Origin: Bordetella parapertussis
GTDB lineage: Bacteria; Pseudomonadota; Gammaproteobacteria; Burkholderiales; Burkholderiaceae_C
NCBI GenBank assembly: GCA_945878355.1
Contig: CAMCTC010000024.1
Coordinates: 1-51,859, forward strand
DNA length: 51,859 nucleotides
Reading direction: 5' to 3'
Shown piece by piece: positions 28,703-37,014 of the stretch (its first letter is position 1; every line of letters begins with the position of its first letter). Made by a program: the position numbers and the translations under genes. The notes under the pieces were generated by a model. The model did not search any database, had not been told where the DNA came from, and was given only the letters and a program-made list of their open reading frames with translations.

Positions 28703-29518
28703 TCAGCGCTTGCCGAAGCCCAGCTTGGCCGCAAACCGGCGCATGCCGCCCAGCCAGCGATCGTAGTCCCCGGCCTTGCGCTGGAAGTACTCAAGCACGG
28801 ACGGGTGCGGCAGGATCAGGAACTTCTCAGCCTCGATGCCGGCGAGCACGACCTCGGCCACCTCGGCCGGCGTCATCACACCGTCGGCGCGCGCCGCCGA
28901 CGACCCCGATCGGGCCTGGATCATCGGCGTGTCCACCGCCTGCGGACACAGCACCGAGACACGGACGCCGGCATCGCCATGCTGCACCGACAGCCATTCG
29001 GCCAGCGCGATCGCCGAATGCTTGGTCACCGCGTAGGTGGCCGACGGCAGCGACGTGATCAGGCCGGCGGCCGACGCGGTGCTCAGCAAGTAGCCCTCGC
29101 CGCGCGCGCGCATGCCAGGCAGCACAGCGCGGGCCGCGTACAGGTGCGCCATCACATGCACCTGCCAGTTCAGCTGCCAATCGGCATCCGGCGTGTTCTC
29201 GTCGCCGTCGCGGATCAGCCCCGCGTTGGAGAAGAACACATCGACCTGGCCGAAGCGCTGCTCGGCGGCAGCGACCAAGGCCTGGACGTCGGACTCGACA
29301 CCCACGTCGCCGAGCACGGCGATCGCTGGCGCCGGCGTGCCGCTGCCAGCGCCGTCGTGCGACAGGTCGGACGCGAGTTGTTCGAGCGCCGCAGCCTGGC
29401 GTGGCAGGTCGGCCAGCACGAGGCCGCGCGGTTGCTCGGCGGCGAAGCGAATCGCCAGCGCGCGGCCGATGCCGCTGGCAGCACCCGTGATGACGATGAC
29501 GCGGTCTTTGAGTTTCAT
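28703..29518 (-). CDS. Short-chain dehydrogenase/reductase
   Basis: A 271-residue NAD(P)(H)-dependent oxidoreductase: cofactor loop TGAASGIGRA, SNAG motif (FFSNAG), catalytic Ser in STASAAGL and YxxxK in YAVTKHS. The ATG at 29518 follows CGGAGA by 8 bases and starts the canonical first strand MKLKDRVIVITG; an upstream extension is rejected. Length and end (EKFLILPHPSVLEYFQRKA) are typical of the classical SDRs found near acyl-CoA metabolism genes. Substrate unknown. Confidence 0.91.
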   Translation of the reverse strand: MKLKDRVIVITGAASGIGRALAIRFAAEQPRGLVLADLPRQAAALEQLASDLSHDGAGSGTPAPAIAVLGDVGVESDVQALVAAAEQRFGQVDVFFSNAGLIRDGDENTPDADWQLNWQVHVMAHLYAARAVLPGMRARGEGYLLSTASAAGLITSLPSATYAVTKHSAIALAEWLSVQHGDAGVRVSVLCPQAVDTPMIQARSGSSAARADGVMTPAEVAEVVLAGIEAEKFLILPHPSVLEYFQRKAGDYDRWLGGMRRFAAKLGFGKR

Positions 29519-29620
29519 GGCAATGTCTCCGGTGCGTGCCAAGCTGGCCGCGCCTGTTGGATGGGAACTGGTGCGCGGCAGCGGCGGTGATCCGCTGCAG
29601 CGATCGGGAACTGACACCGC

Positions 29621-29697
29621 TCAAGCAAATGTGGCTTTGCCACTTTGCTTGATCCCCGCGGGGGGCGGCCGGCTTCGGCCGGCCTCGGGGCGCTCAA
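29621..29697 (-). repeat. Palindromic intergenic repeat family 1, copy C (inverted)
   Basis: Two adjacent hairpins: CAAGCAAA-t-GTGGC / TTT / GCCAC-TTTGCTTG, then GGCCGGC / TTCG / GCCGGCC, the latter a cUUCGg tetraloop when read as RNA. Ends GGGGCGCTCAA. Nearly identical to copy D at 51173. Lies between the start of the SDR gene and the stop of the MipA gene. Confidence 0.85.
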
Positions 29698-29782
29698 TCC
29701 TAGCGGCAGCGGCAGCCCCATCGGCAAAGTCGACCCAGTCGACCGACAGGCCCGGGCGACCGGCGCGCAGCGCGCTTTGAGC

Positions 29783-30634
29783 TCAGTCGACCGCGCGCGC
29801 CTCGCTGTGCCATGGTGTCCAGATCAATCCGGCGCCGACGCTGTAGTTGGCCTGGCTGCGCAGCAGCGGGCTGGCGCTGTTGGCAGCGCCGTGCAGTGAC
29901 ATGCCACGCACAGAGACGAACCACGACAGGTTGTCGCTCTGGCGCCCGCTCAGACCCAGGCTGAGCTCGGTGCCCAGGTAGCCGCCCCGGGCCGCGTAAG
30001 CCGGCCGTCCGGCCTTGGCCTGCGCAGGCTCGACCTGGTAAAAATACTGATTGGCGGCCCGGCTGGCCCAGATCGGCTGCAGGCCCAGGTTCAGCGCCGC
30101 AGGTCCGCCGCCGAACGGGCTGGTCGCCATCGGACTGAAGCGCAAGCGCAGCTCCGGGTCGAACATCACACCGCGGCCTTGCAGGCTGTGCAGATCGGTC
30201 GAAGCCAGCGCGCGCGCCTTCAGGCGCAGCGTCGGGCTGCCCCATTCCTTGCGCAGCCCTTTGTAGATCAGCTGCGGCCCGAGACCGAACATGTAGTCCA
30301 GCGCAGGCATGCCCTGCCGCGCATCGCTGTTGCGGGCATTGAAAGCGGCGCTGGCCGTGAAGTCGAGTTCGAAGTCGCGGTTGTTGACCATCCGGCCGCT
30401 GATGCCTTCGCGGTCGATCCGCAACATCGGACCGCGGTAGCTCAGGTAGGGCACGACCAGGCCGCGGCCGTGGTTCTGGTCTGCGCCTGGATAGTCGCTG
30501 ACCCAGCCGCCGCCCAGCGCCAGCCCAGCCTCCCACAACGACCGGCCCGGCTCGGCAGGCTGGGCAAGCACCGCCCCGCTGCCCAGCAAGGACAGGCCCA
30601 GCGCGGCCAGCAGGCCGCAGCGCGAATGAATCAT
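29783..30634 (-). CDS. MipA/OmpV family outer-membrane protein
   Basis: A 283-residue protein with a Sec signal peptide (about residues 1-24, ending GSGAVLAQP) and a beta-rich body: EAGLALGGGWVSDYPGADQN, VPYLSYRGPML, FELDFTASAAFNARNSDAR. These match the MipA/OmpV family of outer-membrane barrels with a scaffold or porin role. C-terminus lacks a final Phe. ATG at 30634 preferred over a TTG two codons earlier. Monocistronic as far as seen. Confidence 0.87.
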   Translation of the reverse strand: MIHSRCGLLAALGLSLLGSGAVLAQPAEPGRSLWEAGLALGGGWVSDYPGADQNHGRGLVVPYLSYRGPMLRIDREGISGRMVNNRDFELDFTASAAFNARNSDARQGMPALDYMFGLGPQLIYKGLRKEWGSPTLRLKARALASTDLHSLQGRGVMFDPELRLRFSPMATSPFGGGPAALNLGLQPIWASRAANQYFYQVEPAQAKAGRPAYAARGGYLGTELSLGLSGRQSDNLSWFVSVRGMSLHGAANSASPLLRSQANYSVGAGLIWTPWHSEARAVD

Positions 30635-30810
30635 GTTCAAAATCCAGTTTGTTTCGAGTACACCGCCATCGGCGAGCTTCTGCCCAAGACGCCATCAGCG
30701 CCGCGGGACGCCCCCGAGTGTCTCAGATGCCAGCAGGCGCGAGCGCCGCAGCGCAAAATCGCAGCCTCGTCCAAGCCCGAAGCCCGCAGCCCTCGCCTGC
30801 CGCCCGCCAG

Positions 30811-31839
30811 ATGCAACTGCAAGACCTTCGACAGCGCCTGCGTGCGCTGGGTGCCAAACCCGCGCACGAGCAGCGCTTGCTGCGCCAATGGGCCAACGCG
30901 CTGCCACAGCAAGCCGGCAAGCGCAGGCTTGAGCATTGGCTGCCACAGTCGCTTCGCGACGCGCTGCCCGCGCTGAACGCAGAGCTGGCCGGCTTGGTGC
31001 GGCTGCAGTCCGAGCACCCGGGCGAAGACGGCTCGGCCCGGCTGCTGCTCGCGCTGGCAGACGGCCAGACGATAGAGGCCGTGCTGCTGCCGCGCGACGG
31101 CCTGTGCGTGTCGAGCCAGGTCGGCTGCGCGGTCGGCTGCCTGTTCTGCATGACCGGACGCGAGGGCTTGCTGCGCCAGGTCGGCAGCGCAGAGATCGTC
31201 GCCCAGGTTGCGCTGGCCAGGACGATGCGCCCGGTCAAGAAGGTCGTGTTCATGGGCATGGGCGAGCCCGCTCACAACCTCGACAACGTGATGGCGGCGA
31301 TCGAACTGCTCGGCACCGCCGGCAACATCGGCCACAAGAACCTGGTGTTCTCGACTGTCGGCGACACGCGGGTCTTCGAGCGCCTGCCCCAGGGGCCCGT
31401 GAAGCCCGCGCTGGCGCTGTCGCTGCACACCACCCGAGCCGCGCTGCGCGAGCGCCTGCTGCCGCGCGCGCCGCGCCTGAGCCCCGATGAGCTGGTCGAA
31501 TTGGCCGAGGCCTATGCCCGAACCACCGGCTACCCGGTGCAAGTGCAGTGGACGCTGATCGAAGGCGTCAACGACGGCGACGACGAGGTCGAGGGCATCG
31601 TCCGCTTGCTCGCCGGCAAGTACATGGTGCTCAACCTGATCCCCTACAACCAAGTCGACGGCCTGGACTTCAAGCGCCCGAGCTGGGAGCGAGCCGCCGC
31701 GATGGCGCGCAAGCTGCACCGCCGCGGCGTGCTGACCAAGCTGCGTCACTCTGCGGGTCAGGATGTCGAGGGCGGCTGCGGCCAACTGCGCGCCCGCTCC
31801 GCAGTCGAGCAAGTGGTCGTGCTGCGGCGCAGCGCGTAA
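30811..31839 (+). CDS. RlmN/Cfr-like radical SAM RNA methyltransferase
   Basis: A 342-residue protein (370 if an upstream ATG at 30727 is used). It has the radical SAM cluster motif CxxxCxxC as CAVGCLFC, the GGE-like FMGMGEPAHNLDNV, STVGDTRVF, LSLHTT and the C-terminal catalytic Cys in GQDVEGGCGQLR. This is the RlmN architecture, in which a methyl-carrying Cys modifies A2503 of 23S rRNA and A37 of some tRNAs. The N-terminal RNA-binding part is short, and the wording differs from housekeeping RlmN, so it may be a paralogue with another RNA target. Confidence 0.82.
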   Translation: MQLQDLRQRLRALGAKPAHEQRLLRQWANALPQQAGKRRLEHWLPQSLRDALPALNAELAGLVRLQSEHPGEDGSARLLLALADGQTIEAVLLPRDGLCVSSQVGCAVGCLFCMTGREGLLRQVGSAEIVAQVALARTMRPVKKVVFMGMGEPAHNLDNVMAAIELLGTAGNIGHKNLVFSTVGDTRVFERLPQGPVKPALALSLHTTRAALRERLLPRAPRLSPDELVELAEAYARTTGYPVQVQWTLIEGVNDGDDEVEGIVRLLAGKYMVLNLIPYNQVDGLDFKRPSWERAAAMARKLHRRGVLTKLRHSAGQDVEGGCGQLRARSAVEQVVVLRRSA

Positions 31840-31921
31840 CGCAGCGCGTGAGCGCGCGACGCTTGACGCCACGCGCGATGACCAGGTCGTCGCGTTGCGG
31901 TAAGGTGCGACGCTGACCGCA

Positions 31922-31960
31922 GGCCAAGCAACGCCAAGCCGCGCCAAGCAGCGCCAAGCA
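31922..31960. repeat. Short tandem repeat, about 10 bp period
   Basis: Four units of the form rcGCCAAGCa stand head to tail in the leader of the folE-like gene, ending about 17 bp before its ATG. The same word (aaCGCCAAGC) is repeated three times at 38850-38890. Possibly slippage products; no role known. Confidence 0.7.
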
Positions 31961-31977
31961 CCACCCGGAGACCGAAG

Positions 31978-32637
31978 ATGTCCGAGCCCGACCCAGCTGC
32001 CGATGACCCCCACGATCACGATCACCCCGCGCCAGCGGCCGGCGCGCTGGGCATTCCGCGCAGCGGCGTCTTCGACGGCCCGGCTTTCGAGCGCGCGATC
32101 GCCGACCTGCTGCGCGCCTGCGGCGTGACGCCCGACAGCGCGCACACCGGCAAGACGCCCAAGCGGGTGCGCGAGCTGTGGGAGCGCCGCCTGCTGGGCG
32201 GCTACGCGCTCGACCCGGCCGAGGTGCTGGGCGAGGGGTTTGCCGACCCGCGCCAGGACATGGTGGTGGTGCGCGGCATCGCGGTACACGGGGTCTGCCC
32301 GCACCATCTGGTGCCGTTTCGCGGCACCGCCCATGTGGCTTACGTCCCCGGCGGGCGGCTGCACGGTTTCGGCCGCATCGCCAGGCTGGTCGACGCGATC
32401 GGCCACCGCTTCACCTACCAGGAGTGGATGACGCGCGACATCGCCGATGCGCTGGTCACCCATGGCAAAGCCCAGGGCGCAGCCTGCGTGATCGAGGCCG
32501 AGCAGCTGTGCCTGCTGCTGGGCGAAGACCGACGCGGCGACGAGCGGGTCTACACCCAGGCGTTCGCCGGCTGCTTCAACCAGGACCCGCAGCTGCGCAG
32601 CGAGTTCATGCAGGCAATCGGCAGCCGCGGCGCTTGA
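31978..32637 (+). CDS. GTP cyclohydrolase I family protein (divergent FolE)
   Basis: A 219-residue protein with a His/Asp-rich N-terminus. The FolE fold is visible: TGKTPKRVRELWERRLLGGY, VCPHHLVPFRGTAHVAYVP, RIARLVDAIGHRF, QEWMTRDIADAL. Zinc ligands Cys107, His110 and Cys178 are kept, as are Gln148/Glu149. But the catalytic His of the Escherichia coli enzyme (His179, in xHxC) is Gln176 here, and the Ser-Lys that bind triphosphate are Gly132-Arg133. Classical FolE makes dihydroneopterin triphosphate; this paralogue may have altered chemistry or substrate. A ribosome site ggagaccgaag precedes the ATG. Confidence 0.8.
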   Translation: MSEPDPAADDPHDHDHPAPAAGALGIPRSGVFDGPAFERAIADLLRACGVTPDSAHTGKTPKRVRELWERRLLGGYALDPAEVLGEGFADPRQDMVVVRGIAVHGVCPHHLVPFRGTAHVAYVPGGRLHGFGRIARLVDAIGHRFTYQEWMTRDIADALVTHGKAQGAACVIEAEQLCLLLGEDRRGDERVYTQAFAGCFNQDPQLRSEFMQAIGSRGA

Positions 32638-32676
32638 GCTGCCCGCGCTGAGCGCGAGGCTGATGGGATTTGCCGC

Positions 32677-32935
32677 TCAGGATCGCCACATGAAGGCCGC
32701 GAAAAATCGGCCAATTCCCGATGCGCGCTCAGCGGCAGCACATGGGCGATGTACTGGTCCGGACGAACCACCACCAGCGCACCCTGCTGGCGGTCGATGC
32801 CACGCAGATCGAAGATGTCGACGCCGCTCTTGAAGTCCGGGCAGAAGGCTTTCTCATGGTCGATCAGTCCGTGACGCCGCAGGCCTCGAAGACCTGAGGG
32901 TCACCTGGCCGGAAGCCATTCAGATGGAACTGCAT
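32677..32935 (-). pseudogene. Remnant of FAD-dependent aromatic monooxygenase (large internal deletion)
   Basis: On the minus strand an ATG at 32935 with AGGAGA 7 bases upstream begins MQFHLNGFRPGDPQVFEA, then a stop. About 25 codons later, in another frame, comes VDIFDLRGIDRQQGALVVVR followed by PDQYIAHVLPLSAHRELADF, the C-terminal thioredoxin-like end of PheA/TfdB/MhpA-type hydroxylases, which are normally 550-650 residues. A single-base loss after the last Phe shifts the final codons. Start signal and both ends survive, so most of the gene was deleted. Confidence 0.75.
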
Positions 32936-33026
32936 GCCCGTTCTCCTGTGTTCAAGCCGCTGCGCCAGCCGCGCTGGCCTGCGCCGGGGCAAGGGTCACC
33001 CCAATCGCCACCGCGGCCGACTTACC

Positions 33027-34043
33027 ATGCATTGTGATTTGCCACCGCCATCGGTCGCCGCGCCAGAACGGCTGGCGGCCCCCGCCATCGTGAGCCGCCA
33101 GCGCCCCAGCTGGACACCGCCCGTGCGCGACGGCGTCAGCGCCAGTCGGCTGGTGCTGGGGCCAGGGCCCTGGGCCAGCTTGGCCGATTTCCTGACCGCT
33201 CGCCTGAGGTCGGGCATAGATTGGCACGCGCGCATGGCGCGGGGCGAGGTGCTGGACGCGCAGGGCTGTGCGCTGCGCGCCGATGCGCCTTGCACCCCGG
33301 GCCTGGTGCTCTGGTACTGGCGCAGCCTGCCGCCCGAGACGCGCGTGCCTTTCGAACTGGTGCTGCTGCACTGCGATGAGCACCTGGTCGTCGTCGACAA
33401 GCCGCATTTCCTGGCCGCGATACCCGGTGGCCGCTACCTGCAGGAGACGGTTCTGGTGCGGCTCAAACGCCTGCTGGGCAACGACGACCTGGTGGCCTTG
33501 CACCGGCTGGACCGCGAGACCGCGGGCGTGCTGCTGTTCAGCGCCCAGCCGTCCACGCGCAACGCCTACCACGCGCTGCTGCGCGAGCAACGCATGCACA
33601 AGGTTTACGAAGCGGTAGCACCCTGGCGCGGCGACCTGGCGCTGCCGCTGACCGCCTGCCACCGGCTGCAAGAGCTGCCGGGTGCCCGCCACCTGCCCGT
33701 GCAAGTGGTCGCTGGCGCGCCGAACGCGCAGACGCTGGTCGAGCTGATGCGGCCCTTGGGCCAACAAGACACTGCAGGCAAGCCTGCGCTGGCCCAGTAC
33801 CGCTTGACACCGTTGACCGGCCGCCGGCACCAGCTGCGTGCGCAACTCAACGCGCTCGGCCTGCCGATCGTGGGTGACAGGATCTACCCGACGCTTTGGC
33901 CCGAGCCGGCGGCCGACGTGCCGCCGGACTACACCCAGCCGCTGCAGCTGCTGGCGCGCGAGCTCTCTTTCATCGACCCGCTGAGCGGGGCGCTGCGGCG
34001 CTTCGTCAGCGCGCGGCAGCTGGCACGCACTGAAGGCGATTGA
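33027..34043 (+). CDS. RluA-family pseudouridine synthase
   Basis: A 338-residue RNA-modifying enzyme. The catalytic motif HRLDRETAGVLLFS (Asp is the nucleophile) is near residue 160, preceded by LLHCDEHLVVVDKPHFLAAIPGG and followed by TPLTGRRHQLRAQLNALGLPI. An S4-like N-terminal segment (ADFLTARL...WHARMARGEVLDAQG) is recognisable. Start at ATG 33027, since the earlier in-frame codons overlap the monooxygenase remnant. Target uridine (rRNA or tRNA) cannot be assigned. Confidence 0.9.
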   Translation: MHCDLPPPSVAAPERLAAPAIVSRQRPSWTPPVRDGVSASRLVLGPGPWASLADFLTARLRSGIDWHARMARGEVLDAQGCALRADAPCTPGLVLWYWRSLPPETRVPFELVLLHCDEHLVVVDKPHFLAAIPGGRYLQETVLVRLKRLLGNDDLVALHRLDRETAGVLLFSAQPSTRNAYHALLREQRMHKVYEAVAPWRGDLALPLTACHRLQELPGARHLPVQVVAGAPNAQTLVELMRPLGQQDTAGKPALAQYRLTPLTGRRHQLRAQLNALGLPIVGDRIYPTLWPEPAADVPPDYTQPLQLLARELSFIDPLSGALRRFVSARQLARTEGD

Positions 34044-34117
34044 GGGCCAGCGCAGGCCGTCGCGTGGGCGACCTGCGCCACCGCGCTGCCTGGCATCGGC
34101 TGCGGACGCTGTGCACA

Positions 34118-34576
34118 CTAGGTCAGCCGAAGCTGCATGAAGACACTGTGCGGGTCTGCCAGGTAAGCGCCAAATGGACCGGCAACCACAAAGCCGTGGT
34201 CCAGATACAAACAATGCGCTGCACCAAAGGCGGGGTGGGACCCGGTTTCCAGACTGAGCGTGTCGTAGTTTCGATCGCGTGCCACCGCCATGATGTGCCG
34301 AAGAATCGCCCGCCCCGCACCTTGTCGCCTGGCTGCCGCAGGCGTACGCATCGACTTGATTTCGCCATGCGTCGGTGAGAGTTCTTTCAACGCGCCGCAG
34401 CCCAGAAGGTCTAGGTCATGCCACGCAGTCCAGACCGTTATGTCTGGCACCTTCAGTTTTGACAGATCCAAAGCGAAGACCTGCTCAGGCGGAGACAACT
34501 CGAACATGTTGTCCAGATGCTCTTGCAGAAGTGCGTGAACAGCAGGTCTGGAGAGATCGTCAATTTCGATTCGCAT
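34118..34576 (-). CDS. GNAT family N-acetyltransferase
   Basis: A 152-residue protein: MRIEIDDLSRPAVHALLQEH, GCGALKEL, GEIKSMRTPAAARRQGAGRAIL (acetyl-CoA motif A) and a YDTLSLETGSHPAFGAAHCLY segment typical of the YafP/PaiA-like subfamily. The ATG at 34576 gives the family N-terminus; the open frame extends 32 codons further without support. Codons are less G/C-biased than in neighbours. Substrate unknown. Confidence 0.85.
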   Translation of the reverse strand: MRIEIDDLSRPAVHALLQEHLDNMFELSPPEQVFALDLSKLKVPDITVWTAWHDLDLLGCGALKELSPTHGEIKSMRTPAAARRQGAGRAILRHIMAVARDRNYDTLSLETGSHPAFGAAHCLYLDHGFVVAGPFGAYLADPHSVFMQLRLT

Positions 34577-34741
34577 GGCGGGAAACGACCTTGGTTCGTC
34601 ACACCTGACAGCTTGATCCGTGATCCTTGGCATGCCGCGGTCCCGGCGAGCGATGCGTGCACTGATCTGCACGCATCGCCGAGGCTCAGCCAGGCATGTC
34701 GCTTGGAAAGCGTACGCTCACAATGAAGACTATGCTTTAGT

Positions 34742-35947
34742 TCAGCCAGCAAAGACCACACCGGCACCGGCCAGTCGAGCCACCTCGGCGGCCGACAGTC
34801 CGAGCAGCTCTTGCAGGATCTCGCCGGTGTGTTCGCCCAGTGCCGGCGCTGGCGTGCGCACCGAGCCCGGGGTCTTGCTCAGGCGCACCGGCACATTGGC
34901 CATCAACACCTTGCCCGAGCGCGGGTGGTCCATCGTGATCAGTGCCTCACGCGCTGCCACTTGCGGATGGTCGACCACCTGGCCGATGTTGTTGACCGCG
35001 CCGACCGGAATGCCGGCCTTCAGGAAGATCTGCTCCCATTCAGAGTAATCGCGCGTCAGCAGCGCGTCCTGCACGATGTCGATCAGCGCGATGCGGTGGG
35101 TCACGCGCAGCCGATTGCCGACGAAGCGCTCGTCGGTGAGCAGGTCGGGGCGTCCGATCGCCGGGCAAAAAGCTTTCCAGAGCTTTTCGCTGCCCACCGC
35201 GATCGCCAGGTCGCGGGTCTTGGTGCGCAGTGTCTGGTAAGGCAGCAAAGCCTTGTAGGCCGTGCCCATCGGGGCCGGCATCTCGCGCTCGACACCATAG
35301 GACGCGATCATGGTGTTGAGCAGGCCGAGTTGGCCTTCCATCATCGACATGTCGATGCGCTGGCCCTGGCCGGTCTTGTCCTTGACCCGCAGCGCCAGCA
35401 TGATCCCGAAGGCCGCGTACATGCCGGCGGTCATGTCGGCGATCGAGGTGCCGCAGCGCACGCCGCTGCCGCCTTCCTCACCGGTGATGCTGATCATGCC
35501 GCTTTCGGCCTGCAGGATCAGGTCCATCGCGGCCCGCTCGCGGTAAGGGCCGTCCTGGCCAAAACCGGAAATCGATGCGTAGATGATGCCGGGGTTGCGC
35601 GCACTGACCGCCTCGTAGCCCAGCCCGAGCTTTTCGAGCGCGCCAGGGCGAAAGTTCTCGAGCATCACGTCGGCCTTCTCGATGACCTTCAGGAACAGCT
35701 CCTTGCCTTCCGGGCTCTTGAGGTTGATCGACAGCCCGCGCTTGTTGCGGTGAAGCGAGACGAAATACGCCGACTCCGCCCCGCCACCTTCGGTTGCGGC
35801 GCCCCAGGCGCGCGAGATGTCGCCGCCGTCTGGCGATTCGAGCTTGTAGACCGTCGCGCCGTAATCGGCGAGCATGGTCGAGCAATGCGGGCCTGCGAGC
35901 GCATGCGACAGGTCAAGGACGACAACGTCTTCAAGGGGCATCTTCAT
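34742..35947 (-). CDS. CaiB/BaiF (family III) CoA-transferase
   Basis: A 401-residue enzyme that moves CoA between carboxylates. Visible: PLEDVVVLDLSHALAGPHCS, ADYGATVYKLESPDGGD, LHRNKRGLSINLKSPEG, DVMLENFRPGALEKLGLGY, ISGFGQDGPY and the catalytic-Asp region SIADMTAGMYAAFG. Length is normal. ATG at 35947 (a second ATG lies two codons later). Stands alone; divergent from mqsR with about 215 bp between. Substrate pair unknown. Confidence 0.92.
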   Translation of the reverse strand: MKMPLEDVVVLDLSHALAGPHCSTMLADYGATVYKLESPDGGDISRAWGAATEGGGAESAYFVSLHRNKRGLSINLKSPEGKELFLKVIEKADVMLENFRPGALEKLGLGYEAVSARNPGIIYASISGFGQDGPYRERAAMDLILQAESGMISITGEEGGSGVRCGTSIADMTAGMYAAFGIMLALRVKDKTGQGQRIDMSMMEGQLGLLNTMIASYGVEREMPAPMGTAYKALLPYQTLRTKTRDLAIAVGSEKLWKAFCPAIGRPDLLTDERFVGNRLRVTHRIALIDIVQDALLTRDYSEWEQIFLKAGIPVGAVNNIGQVVDHPQVAAREALITMDHPRSGKVLMANVPVRLSKTPGSVRTPAPALGEHTGEILQELLGLSAAEVARLAGAGVVFAG

Positions 35948-36129
35948 GGCTTGTCTAGTCTCGGTATGTTTGTTGGATTCGGGTGTCGGGGTTGCTGCCC
36001 CTGGAGCATACCGGGCGAAGCCTGCCGCCACGCACGGGGATTGCCCGAGTGGATCGGTCGTCGCGATGGTGAAATCCGGTTCAGAAACCCTGCGCGCCAG
36101 GCCACACTCTTTCTTCGCCACTAACCTAC

Positions 36130-36157
36130 TTGCCAAATTTCGTCAAGCAGCTTACAT
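36130..36157 (+). promoter_or_regulatory. Candidate promoter of mqsRA
   Basis: TTGCCA (36130-36135) and TTACAT (36152-36157) with a 16-bp spacer. The implied start of transcription falls almost on the TTG start codon at 36164, so the toxin mRNA would have little or no leader. A TAACCT word at 36122 resembles half of the MqsA operator known from E. coli, but the second half is missing. Confidence 0.4.
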
Positions 36158-36163
36158 TGCCTG

Positions 36164-36460
36164 TTGGAGAAGGCGACGCCGCACTGCAAGCTATCGGTCG
36201 TCAAGGCACTCGTGGCGTCAGGCAAGGTCCGCACCACGAAAACGGCGCTGGTCGGCGGCGCAGCCTTAGGTCTTGATGCAATCGGCATCATCCAGGTGGT
36301 CAGCGCGCTCAGGCCTTCGAACTTCTACAAGAGCATGACCACGCATGGCGACCATCGTGTCTGGCAAGACGTGTATCGGCCCAAAACCCCGTTCGGCGAG
36401 ATCTATCTCAAACTCTCGGTCGTTGAAGATGTGCTCATCGTGTCGTTCAAGGAGCTATGA
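36164..36460 (+). CDS. mqsR: MqsR family mRNA interferase toxin
   Basis: A 98-residue toxin. The text matches E. coli MqsR throughout: EKATPHCKLSVVKALVASGK, NFYKSMTTHGDHRVWQDVYR and the end VEDVLIVSFKEL. MqsR is a RelE-fold ribosome-independent RNase cutting mRNA at GCU. It starts with TTG at the position equal to the first Met of the family, with no clear ribosome site. The order toxin first, antitoxin second (4-bp ATGA overlap) is typical of mqsRA. No disrupting mutation seen. Confidence 0.93.
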   Translation: MEKATPHCKLSVVKALVASGKVRTTKTALVGGAALGLDAIGIIQVVSALRPSNFYKSMTTHGDHRVWQDVYRPKTPFGEIYLKLSVVEDVLIVSFKEL

Positions 36461-36861
36461 AGATGAATTGTCCAAGCTGCGGGGCAAAGCTGGTGCACGA
36501 CACCCGGGACATGCCCTACGCCTACAAAGGCCAGACGAACGTCATCCTGGCGGTGACCGGTGACTACTGCCCCGCCTGCGACGAAGCAGTCCTGGAAATA
36601 GAAGAGTCTGTTCGCACCAGCGCGTTGATGTTGGCGTTCAACAAGAAGGTCAACGCCGCGATCGTCGACCCAGGCTTTATCGCCAGCGTTCGCAAGAAGT
36701 TGGCGCTCGATCAGCGCGAAGCTGCCGAGATATTCGGCGGCGGTGTCAACGCGTTCTCGCGCTACGAGAACGGCAAAACCAAGCCGTCGCTCGCGCTCGT
36801 GAAGCTTCTCAAAGTGCTGGACCGCCATCCCGACTTGCTGGACGAGGTTCGCGCCGCCTAG
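36457..36861 (+). CDS. mqsA: MqsA family antitoxin
   Basis: A 134-residue antitoxin with an N-terminal zinc domain (CPSCGAKL and YCPACDEAVL supply four Cys) and a C-terminal Xre-type helix-turn-helix (LDQREAAEIFGGGVNAFSRYENGKTKPS). It neutralises MqsR and represses the shared promoter. Overlaps mqsR by 4 bp. All zinc ligands are present. Confidence 0.94.
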   Translation: MKMNCPSCGAKLVHDTRDMPYAYKGQTNVILAVTGDYCPACDEAVLEIEESVRTSALMLAFNKKVNAAIVDPGFIASVRKKLALDQREAAEIFGGGVNAFSRYENGKTKPSLALVKLLKVLDRHPDLLDEVRAA

Positions 36862-36883
36862 CGCCGGCGCTCTCGATCAATCA

Positions 36884-36909
36884 GGATGACGGTACCGGAT
36901 GACGGTACC
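36884..36909. repeat. Tandem 13-bp duplication between two TA modules
   Basis: ggatgacggtacc occurs twice in direct succession just after the mqsA stop. Probably slippage; it contains the palindrome ggtacc. No function inferred. Confidence 0.8.
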
Positions 36910-37014
36910 GGGTCTTGAATCTGAACCCTTTAGTCCAGATGACCGGCCGCGAGGCGGGGCTCGCCGCACCGGCGCAAGTGATCAACCTGCGCGCTTCAAC
37001 CGGCCAGTCAGGGC

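Noticed and set aside
30637..32463. A 608-codon minus-strand frame opposite the RlmN-like and FolE-like genes
   Set aside because: It spans two well supported genes and their gap, and its translation has only shadow composition.
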